Below the pieces are notes generated by a model. That model made no database searches and was not told the DNA's origin. It saw nothing but the letters and a program-made list of their open reading frames with translations. Of a DNA stretch of 13,929 nt, positions 6,999 through 13,929 are shown piece by piece. How positions within the stretch are numbered: position 1 is the first letter of the stretch; each line of letters begins with the position of its first letter. Origin of the DNA: Tangfeifania sp. (GTDB taxonomy: Bacteria; Bacteroidota; Bacteroidia; Bacteroidales; Prolixibacteraceae). The stretch lies in the NCBI GenBank assembly GCA_018400515.1, contig JAGYMR010000048.1, positions 1 to 13,929 on the forward strand. Direction: 5' to 3'. The position numbers and the translations under genes are program-made.

Positions 6999-7032
6999 TT
7001 CCGGCAGGCCGGAAAAAATTCGTTGGAACGAA
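6999..7032. promoter_or_regulatory. Two adjacent inverted repeats between the permease and cysteine synthase genes
   Basis: The first, TTCCGGC-AG-GCCGGAA (6999-7014), is a perfect 7-base dyad just after the permease stop. The second, TTCGTT-GG-AACGAA (7019-7032), is a perfect 6-base dyad 51 bases before the cysteine synthase ATG. Neither is followed by a T-run on the plus strand (A-rich sequence follows the first), so neither is a standard intrinsic terminator. They could be a poor terminator and an operator for cysK, or chance. No promoter element is obvious in this 98-base gap. Confidence 0.25.
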
Positions 7033-7083
7033 CGGACTAAAGCAGATTAAAATTCGCTCCAATGCTGAAAAAAAAATTTAGAC

Positions 7084-7995
7084 ATGAAAGCAAACAACAT
7101 CTTAGAAACCATAGGAAACACCCCCCATGTGAGGGTAAACCGTTTATATCCGGAGGCATATGAAGTTTGGGTGAAAATGGAAAAGGCCAATCCGGGCGGC
7201 AGCATAAAAGACAGAATTGCCCTTCAAATGGTGGAGGATGCAGAGAAGCAGGGAATTCTCCGGCCGGGGTGCGTGATTATTGAGCCCACTTCGGGAAATA
7301 CCGGCATCGGTCTGGCAATGGTGGCAGCCGTTAAAGGATACCGGCTGATCCTCACCATGCCCGATTCCATGTCTGTGGAGCGCCGCCAGGTGCTGGCGGC
7401 TTTTGGGGCGGAGGTTGAACTCACCCCCCGTAAAAAGGGCATGAAAGGTTCGATTGCCCGTGCCGAAGAACTGGCCGCAGAAATTGACAACACATGGATC
7501 CCTTTTCAGTTTTCCAACCCTTCCAATATTGAGGCACATCGCAAAAACACCGCCCGGGAGATCATTGCAGATTTTCCGGAAGGCTTCGACTATTTAATTA
7601 CCGGTGTGGGCACCGGCGGGCATATCAGCGGGGTGGCGGAAGTCCTGAAAGAGGCATTTCCCCGTTTGAAAGTTTTTGCTGTTGAACCAGCCGACAGTCC
7701 GGTCATTGGAGGTGGTGAACCGGGCCCCCATCAGATACAGGGGATCGGTGCCGGATTTATTCCTGGAAATCTAAAAACTGAACTGCTGGACGGCACCATC
7801 GGAGTAAGCCGGCACGAAGCATTTGAATACGCCCGGAAAGCGGCCCGGGAAGAGGGTATCTTCGGCGGGATCTCCTCCGGCGCCACTCTTGCTGCAGTGG
7901 CCAAAAAAATTGAAGAAATCCCCGAAGGCTCGCGGATTCTTGCATTCAACTACGATCACGGCGAACGCTACCTCTCGGTGGATGAACTCTTTTAG
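7084..7995 (+). CDS. cysK: Cysteine synthase (O-acetylserine sulfhydrylase), PLP-dependent
   Basis: A 303-residue cytoplasmic enzyme of fold-type II PLP proteins, of the usual length. It makes L-cysteine from O-acetylserine and sulfide, the last step of sulfur assimilation. Visible motifs are [10 protein letters not shown] near the start, Lys42 in NPGGSIKDR (PLP Schiff base), the substrate-binding TSGNTG (69-74), the phosphate-binding GTGGH (176-180), [10 protein letters not shown] (218-227) and GISSGA (262-267) with the serine that contacts the PLP ring nitrogen, then GERYLS near the C-terminus. The GERYLS ending without an added CBS domain separates it from cystathionine beta-synthases. CysK and CysM are hard to tell apart by eye; the [10 protein letters not shown] segment favours CysK. 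It follows the ABC genes by 98 bases and converges on the RNA polymerase operon; no intrinsic terminator with a T-run follows it. Confidence 0.9.
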   Translation: MKANNILETIGNTPHVRVNRLYPEAYEVWVKMEKANPGGSIKDRIALQMVEDAEKQGILRPGCVIIEPTSGNTGIGLAMVAAVKGYRLILTMPDSMSVERRQVLAAFGAEVELTPRKKGMKGSIARAEELAAEIDNTWIPFQFSNPSNIEAHRKNTAREIIADFPEGFDYLITGVGTGGHISGVAEVLKEAFPRLKVFAVEPADSPVIGGGEPGPHQIQGIGAGFIPGNLKTELLDGTIGVSRHEAFEYARKAAREEGIFGGISSGATLAAVAKKIEEIPEGSRILAFNYDHGERYLSVDELF

Positions 7996-8216
7996 CCCGG
8001 GGCCATCAGGCACTGGAAAAAAAAGGGGCCTGGATAAAAAACTCCCTCCGGACAGGCCATCCACTCCCGGCTGTTCCCCGGGTAAAAAGCCGCCACCAAC
8101 GTGACTGGTGCACAACCCCCTGCCCGGAATATACCTGCCGGACTCCGGTTTAATCCAAATGACAAAAAAAAGAGAGGGACCTGTAAAGGATCCCTCCGTG
8201 TTGTATTTTGGAATTA
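7996..8216. other. Convergent intergenic region between cysK and the RNA polymerase operon
   Basis: No gene is seen in these 221 bases. Apart from the minus-strand terminator at 8164-8196, they hold several dyads: GGCCTG/CAGGCC (8027-8032 and 8053-8058, 20-base loop), CCCGG/CCGGG near 8066-8081 and CACCA/TGGTG (8094-8098 and 8106-8110). None is followed by a T-run on the plus strand, so cysK transcription may end within these structures or by another mechanism. The GGCCATC heptamer occurs twice (8001-8007 and 8056-8062), probably by chance. Confidence 0.5.
8164..8196 (-). terminator. Intrinsic terminator of the rpoBC-DUF3467 operon
   Basis: Read on the minus strand, GAGGGATCC (8188-8196) and GGTCCCTC (8174-8181) pair over 8 base pairs with one bulged base and a 6-base loop. 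A C-T-C step is followed closely by eight T's (8164-8171). It lies 20 bases after the DUF3467 stop and is a standard rho-independent terminator for the operon. Confidence 0.8.
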
Positions 8217-8555
8217 TTAAGCCTGCGCTGTTGGCCCGCCAAAATTCATGGGAGGCGCAGCGGTCCCCGGCCCCCCGGCGGGTTTGATGTCCTTGATAGG
8301 ACCGTGCATGGATTCAAACTTTTTAATATTATCCTGCAGGGCCTTCAATAACCGTTTGGCATGCTCCGGGGTAAGGATTACCCGTGACTTGACATTGGCC
8401 TTGGGAACGCCCGGCATGATCCGTACAAAATCGAACACAAACTCCGAACTCGAATGGGTAATCACTGCCAGGTTGGAATAGATCCCCTGAGCCACCTCCT
8501 CACTTAATTCAATATTCAACTGTTGTTGTTTCTGCTTTTTCTCTTTTTCATCCAT
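8217..8555 (-). CDS. DUF3467 protein encoded directly after rpoC
   Basis: A 112-residue soluble protein with no signal peptide or membrane segment. The N-terminus is polar and Lys/Gln-rich (MDEKEKKQKQQQ). The core, from about residue 13 to 90, contains ELSEEVAQGIYSNLAVITHS, EFVFDFVRIMPGV and KSRVILTPEHAKRLLKALQDN, which identify the DUF3467 family (PF11950). The tail is rich in Gly, Pro and Ala and probably disordered. The molecular function of the family is, as far as I know, not established. The gene starts 11 bases after the rpoC stop and ends just before the operon terminator, so it is almost certainly co-transcribed with rpoB and rpoC. This order is, from memory, conserved in Bacteroidota. 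A role connected with RNA polymerase or transcription is therefore plausible, but it is inferred from position only. Confidence 0.88.
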   Translation of the reverse strand: MDEKEKKQKQQQLNIELSEEVAQGIYSNLAVITHSSSEFVFDFVRIMPGVPKANVKSRVILTPEHAKRLLKALQDNIKKFESMHGPIKDIKPAGGPGTAAPPMNFGGPTAQA

Positions 8556-8566
8556 AACATCCCGGA

Positions 8567-11500
8567 TTATTCATTTTTTTTCGATTCAAGCAAGCGGTCG
8601 TACTCCTCCTTGGAACCGACAATCAGGTTTTTGTATTCCTTGAGTCCGGTTCCTGAAGGGATCAGATGCCCGCAAATCACATTCTCCTTCAATCCGTCGA
8701 GGAAATCGGTTTTGCCGTTAATGGCAGCTTCATTCAGCACTTTTGTCGTTTCCTGGAAAGAAGCAGCCGACAGCCAGCTGCGCGTCTGCAGCGCAGCCTT
8801 GGTAATTCCCTGTAGGATCTGACTTGATGTAGCGGGGATCGCATCCCGGGCTTCCACCAGTTTCATATCTTTCCTCCGCAATTGCGAATTTTCATCCCTC
8901 AACCTGCGAGCAGAAATAATCTGACCTGCCTTCAGGTTTTCGGCTTCTCCCGGTTCAATGATCACTTTTTTATTCCAGATCCAATCGTTCTCCGAAACAA
9001 ATTCATTTTTATCAACCACCTGGCGCTCCAGGAATCGGGTGTCTCCCGGGTCATCGATTTCCACCTTCCGCATCATCTGGCGGATGATGACCTCAAAATG
9101 CTTGTCGTTGATCTTTACACCCTGCATCCGGTACACATCCTGCACCTCATTCAGGATATACTCCTGTACGGCGGTGGGACCTTTAATCCCCAGAATGTCG
9201 GAAGGTGTTGTTGCCCCGTCAGAGAGGGGCGTTCCGGCCCGGATATAATCATTCTCCTGAACAAGGATCTGCTTGGAGAGCGGAACCAGGTATTTTTTCA
9301 CATCTTTGGTTTTGGATGTAATGATGATCTCCCGGTTCCCCCGCTTTATTTTTCCAAGGGACACTTCGCCGTCAATTTCCGAGACCACTGCAGGATTCGA
9401 GGGGTTCCTTGCCTCGAAGAGCTCAGTAACCCTGGGCAGACCACCGGTAATATCCCCGGCTTTCCCTGCAGCCCGGGGAATTTTAACCAGCACTTCACCG
9501 CCTTTCACCTCCTGTCCCTGCGATACGGAAATATGCCCGCCCACCGGCAGGTTATAGGAACGGATCATGGTTCCGTCTTTTTTGTCCATGATCTTCAGGG
9601 TTGGATTTTTTGTCTTATCGCGGGTTTCAATAATGACTTTCTCACTGTAACCGGTTTGCTCGTCCGACTCTTCGCGGTACGTAATGCCATCGATCAGATT
9701 TTCAAATTCGATGATCCCGTCAAACTCGGTAATAATCACACCATTAAAGGGGTCCCACTCACAAATTTTGGTCCCTTTCCGGATATCTTCGCCGTTTTTA
9801 ACGTAAAGTTTTGATCCGTAAGGAATCGGATGGGTTGCCAGGGGAATCTGGGTGTTCTTATCAATAATCTTCAGTTCAGCCAACCGGCTGACAACCACAT
9901 CCACCGGACTGCCATCCTCGTTCCGGGTTTCCACCGCCCGCAACTCTTCAATCTCGGCATACCCGTCGTACCGGGCTTCAACAGTGGACTGTGCGGAAAT
10001 ATTTCCGGCAATCCCCCCGACGTGGAACGTACGCAGCGTTAACTGGGTACCGGGTTCACCAATAGACTGGGCGGCAATGACACCAACAGACTCTCCCTTC
10101 TGAACGGTTCCCGCGTTGGCCAGGTTCCTTCCGTAGCATTTCGAACAAACCCCTACCTTTGATTCACAGGTCAATACTGATCTGATCTCAACGCTTTCGA
10201 TGGGCGATTCTTCAATGGCAGCAGCCACCTCCTCGGTAATTTGCTCACCCGATTTTACGATGAGCTCCCCGTTGAGCGGATGGTAAATATCATGAACCGA
10301 CGTACGGCCGATAATCCGGTCATAGAGGGAAGCAACCACCTCTTCATTGTTCTTGATCGCTGTTGCCACCAGGCCGCGCAAGGTTCCGCAATCCTCTTCA
10401 GATATAATGACATCCTGTGCCACATCCACCAGACGACGGGTAAGATACCCGGCATCGGCTGTCTTCAGTGCGGTATCGGCAAGCCCTTTACGTGCGCCGT
10501 GGGTTGAAATAAAATATTCGAGTACCGAAAGCCCCTCTTTAAAGTTTGCAAGAATGGGGTTCTCAATGATCTGTGTTCCGGTAGAACCGGACTTTTGAGG
10601 TTTAGCCATGAGTCCCCGCATCCCGCAGAGCTGCCGGATCTGCTCTTTTGATCCCCGGGCGCCGGAGTCGAGCATCATAAACACGGAATTGAATCCCTGT
10701 TTATCGGTACTAAGGGTCTTCATTACCGAATGGGTCAGTTTGGAATTGGCATGTGTCCAGATATCAATGACCTGGTTGTACCTTTCATTGTTGGTAATGA
10801 ATCCCATATTGTAGTTGGAAATGATATCCTCCACCTCCTGGTATCCATCGCCTACGATCGATTCTTTATCCTGAGGAATAATTACATCGTCGAGGTTAAA
10901 GGACAAACCGCCCTTATAGGCCATGTAATAACCGATGTCTTTGATGGCGTCGAGGAAAGTCACGGTTTCCACATTTCCGCATTTCTTAAAGACATCGGAA
11001 ATGATGGTTCGCAGCGACTTTTTGGTCAGCAGGTGATTAATATAGCCCACTTTCCGCGGTACATACTCGTTGAAGAGGATGCGGCCGCAGGTGGTTTCAA
11101 TGATGTGTTTGAAATACTCGCCGTTTTCATCCACATCTTCCACCTTCACCTTAATGACGGCGTGCAAATCGATGGCTTTCTCGTAGTAAGCGATCATCAC
11201 CTCTTCGGGCGAATAGAAGGTCATTCCTTCCCCTTTTGCCCCTTCCCGGGGTTTGGTCATATAGTAAAGCCCGAGCACCATATCCTGCGAGGGAACCTGG
11301 ATGGGCGCCCCATTGGCAGGATTCATCAGGTTATGCGATGAAAGCATTAACAACTGTGCTTCAAGGATGGCAGCATTTCCAAGGGGAAGATGAACAGCCA
11401 TCTGGTCCCCGTCAAAGTCGGCATTAAATCCTGTACAAACCAGGGGGTGCAACTGGATCGCCTTCCCTTCGATCAATACAGGCTGAAAGGCCTGGATGGA

Positions 11501-12832
11501 AAGGCGGTGCAGCGTGGGTGCACGATTGAGCATGACCGGATGTCCTTTCAGTACATTTTCGAGGATCTCCCAAACCACCGGATCTTTCCGGTCCACGATC
11601 TTTTTAGCCGATTTAACGGTTTTCACGATGCCCCTTTCAATCAGTTTCCGGATGATGAAAGGTTTATAAAGTTCAGCCGCCATATCTTTGGGGAGACCGC
11701 ATTCATGGATCCGCAATTTGGGGCCCACTACGATCACCGAACGGGCCGAGTAATCCACCCGTTTCCCAAGGAGGTTCTGGCGGAACCGCCCCTGTTTTCC
11801 TTTCAGACTGTCGGAAAGGGATTTCAGTGCACGGTTATTTTCTGTTTTTACGGCATTTGCCTTCCGGGAATTATCGAATAAAGAATCAACGGCTTCCTGA
11901 AGCATCCGTTTCTCATTCCGCAGAATGACCTCCGGAGCTTTAATCTCGATTAACCTTTTCAGCCGGTTATTCCGGATGATCACCCGCCGGTACAGATCAT
12001 TCAGGTCGGAGGTGGCAAACCTTCCACCATCCAGGGGAACCAACGGACGCAAATCGGGCGGGATCACAGGAACCACCCGGACGATCATCCACTCGGGGCG
12101 GTTCAGGTTTTTACTGGCCCTGAAGGCCTCCACCACCTGAAGGCGTTTCAACGCTTCGTTTTTCCGCTGCTGCGAAGTTTCGGTATTCGCCTTATGACGC
12201 AGGGTATAGGACAAATCATCCAGATCGAGCCTGCTCAGAATTTCATACAACGCTTCGGCGCCCATTTTTGCAATAAATTTTTCCGGATCATCGTCATCCA
12301 GAATTGCATTCTCTTTGGGAAGCGTATCATGAATATCCAGGTATTCCTCCTCTGTCAGGAAGTCCAGTTGTTTGATTCCGTCGGCTGCTTTAACTCCGGG
12401 ATTTATCACGACATAGCGTTCGTAATAAATAATGGAATCCAGCTTTTTGGTCGGCAATCCGAGCAGGTAACCGATTTTATTCGGTAATGACCGGAAATAC
12501 CATATATGCGCCACCGGAACTACCAGGGCAATATGCCCCATGCGCTCGCGGCGGACTTTTTTCTCGGTAACTTCAACACCACAGCGGTCACAAACGATCC
12601 CTTTATACCTGATCCGTTTATATTTACCACAGTGGCATTCAAAATCTTTTACAGGGCCGAATATACGCTCACAAAACAGGCCGTCCCGTTCAGGTTTGTA
12701 TGTTCTGTAATTTATTGTTTCGGGTTTCAAAACCTCCCCATACGACCGCTCCAGAATCTCTTCGGGAGAAGCCAGGCTAATGGAGATTTTAGAGAAACCA
12801 CCTTTTGCTTTATTATCTTTTCTGAACGCCAT
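8567..12832 (-). CDS. rpoC: DNA-directed RNA polymerase subunit beta'
   Basis: A complete 1421-residue beta' subunit, of normal length for Bacteroidota. The N-terminal zinc site has Cys66, Cys68, Cys81 and Cys84 (CHCG...CDRCG). The active-site loop NADFDGDQM (470-478) carries the three catalytic magnesium-binding aspartates at 472, 474 and 476. The bridge helix lies about 779-807 ([17 protein letters not shown]). The second zinc site has Cys815, Cys889, Cys896 and Cys899, matching E. coli spacing. The trigger loop is [16 protein letters not shown] (925-940), with Leu933 at the position of E. coli Met932 and the catalytic-region His937. With beta, alpha, omega and a sigma factor this makes the RNA polymerase that transcribes all genes. 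It starts 52 bases after rpoB and is followed at 11 bases by the DUF3467 gene. No truncation, frameshift or intein was seen. Confidence 0.98.
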   Translation of the reverse strand: MAFRKDNKAKGGFSKISISLASPEEILERSYGEVLKPETINYRTYKPERDGLFCERIFGPVKDFECHCGKYKRIRYKGIVCDRCGVEVTEKKVRRERMGHIALVVPVAHIWYFRSLPNKIGYLLGLPTKKLDSIIYYERYVVINPGVKAADGIKQLDFLTEEEYLDIHDTLPKENAILDDDDPEKFIAKMGAEALYEILSRLDLDDLSYTLRHKANTETSQQRKNEALKRLQVVEAFRASKNLNRPEWMIVRVVPVIPPDLRPLVPLDGGRFATSDLNDLYRRVIIRNNRLKRLIEIKAPEVILRNEKRMLQEAVDSLFDNSRKANAVKTENNRALKSLSDSLKGKQGRFRQNLLGKRVDYSARSVIVVGPKLRIHECGLPKDMAAELYKPFIIRKLIERGIVKTVKSAKKIVDRKDPVVWEILENVLKGHPVMLNRAPTLHRLSIQAFQPVLIEGKAIQLHPLVCTGFNADFDGDQMAVHLPLGNAAILEAQLLMLSSHNLMNPANGAPIQVPSQDMVLGLYYMTKPREGAKGEGMTFYSPEEVMIAYYEKAIDLHAVIKVKVEDVDENGEYFKHIIETTCGRILFNEYVPRKVGYINHLLTKKSLRTIISDVFKKCGNVETVTFLDAIKDIGYYMAYKGGLSFNLDDVIIPQDKESIVGDGYQEVEDIISNYNMGFITNNERYNQVIDIWTHANSKLTHSVMKTLSTDKQGFNSVFMMLDSGARGSKEQIRQLCGMRGLMAKPQKSGSTGTQIIENPILANFKEGLSVLEYFISTHGARKGLADTALKTADAGYLTRRLVDVAQDVIISEEDCGTLRGLVATAIKNNEEVVASLYDRIIGRTSVHDIYHPLNGELIVKSGEQITEEVAAAIEESPIESVEIRSVLTCESKVGVCSKCYGRNLANAGTVQKGESVGVIAAQSIGEPGTQLTLRTFHVGGIAGNISAQSTVEARYDGYAEIEELRAVETRNEDGSPVDVVVSRLAELKIIDKNTQIPLATHPIPYGSKLYVKNGEDIRKGTKICEWDPFNGVIITEFDGIIEFENLIDGITYREESDEQTGYSEKVIIETRDKTKNPTLKIMDKKDGTMIRSYNLPVGGHISVSQGQEVKGGEVLVKIPRAAGKAGDITGGLPRVTELFEARNPSNPAVVSEIDGEVSLGKIKRGNREIIITSKTKDVKKYLVPLSKQILVQENDYIRAGTPLSDGATTPSDILGIKGPTAVQEYILNEVQDVYRMQGVKINDKHFEVIIRQMMRKVEIDDPGDTRFLERQVVDKNEFVSENDWIWNKKVIIEPGEAENLKAGQIISARRLRDENSQLRRKDMKLVEARDAIPATSSQILQGITKAALQTRSWLSAASFQETTKVLNEAAINGKTDFLDGLKENVICGHLIPSGTGLKEYKNLIVGSKEEYDRLLESKKNE

Positions 12833-12864
12833 AATTCTAAATAAAAATCATTATAACAGAACCC

Positions 12865-12884
12865 AAAAAATTAAGGTAAAAACC

Positions 12885-12887
<3 letters not shown>
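12865..12887 (-). terminator. Small hairpin with T-run at the rpoB stop codon (possible weak attenuator)
   Basis: On the minus strand TAAGGT (12882-12887), which includes the rpoB TAA, pairs with ACCTTA (12872-12877) around a TTTT loop, and after one A a run of six T's follows (12865-12870). The shape is that of a weak intrinsic terminator, but the stem is only 6 base pairs with two G-C pairs. Since rpoC must be expressed with rpoB, it could at most reduce read-through or act as a pause; it may also have no role. Confidence 0.25.

Positions 12888-13929
<1,042 letters not shown>

Noticed and set aside
6999..7014. Dyad after the ABC permease as an intrinsic terminator
   Set aside because: The stem is strong but is followed by A's on the plus strand and has no close T-run on the minus strand, so it is listed only as an inverted repeat.
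8882..9814. Long plus-strand ORF of 310 codons opposite rpoC
   Set aside because: It is antisense to highly conserved rpoC sequence; its product resembles no family and is explained by codon bias of the opposite strand.
10730..11881. Plus-strand ORFs of 203 and 163 codons opposite rpoC
   Set aside because: They are shadows of the rpoC reading frame; no independent support.

Overview
This window looks like chromosomal DNA of a member of the Bacteroidota, probably Bacteroidales or a related order. The evidence is an RpoC of about 1421 residues followed at once by a DUF3467 gene, the near absence of Shine-Dalgarno sequences before the starts, one good match to the Bacteroidota -7 promoter element (TAnnTTTG) before the AI-2E-type gene, and a YccA/BI-1 protein of the kind common in this phylum. 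The assignment is inferred from protein resemblance and gene order. Most of the window is ordinary core-genome content; the only accessory DNA is the first 220 bases.

Layout. Bases 1-220 hold a decayed AbiE-type toxin-antitoxin-like locus. It contains the 3' end of a small upstream gene (DUF6922-like) that overlaps the start of an AbiEii nucleotidyltransferase gene. The AbiEii gene carries a 4-base insertion at its catalytic motif and then loses all homology. On the minus strand follow a BI-1/YccA-family membrane protein (228-992), a DNA alkylation repair (AlkD-like, HEAT-repeat) protein (1115-1819) and a MOP-superfamily polysaccharide flippase (1821-3119). The last two are separated by one base and are probably co-transcribed, flippase first. 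A divergent promoter region separates the flippase from an AI-2E-family membrane transporter on the plus strand (3261-4415). Downstream of that are two very small overlapping ORFs of uncertain status, then a two-gene ABC exporter (NatA/YhaQ-type ATPase 4675-5595 and NatB/YhaP-type permease 5642-6985), then a cysteine synthase (7084-7995).

The right half is the 3' part of the RNA polymerase operon on the minus strand: the C-terminal 347 residues of RpoB (runs off the right edge), the complete rpoC (8567-12832) and a DUF3467 gene (8217-8555) that starts 11 bases after the rpoC stop. The operon ends at a clear intrinsic terminator (8164-8196), which faces the convergent cysK. A small hairpin with a T-run at the rpoB stop could be a weak attenuator.

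No stretch longer than 300 bases lacks a gene. The longest gaps are 7996-8216 (convergent cysK / DUF3467 gap with the terminator) and 4504-4674 (upstream of the ABC genes, crossed only by a doubtful 52-codon ORF). No tRNA, rRNA, CRISPR array or insertion sequence was recognised. I found no convincing new multi-gene system. The items most worth a second look are the broken AbiEii locus, the uncharacterised DUF3467 protein tied to RNA polymerase, and the small ORFs between the AI-2E-type and ABC genes.
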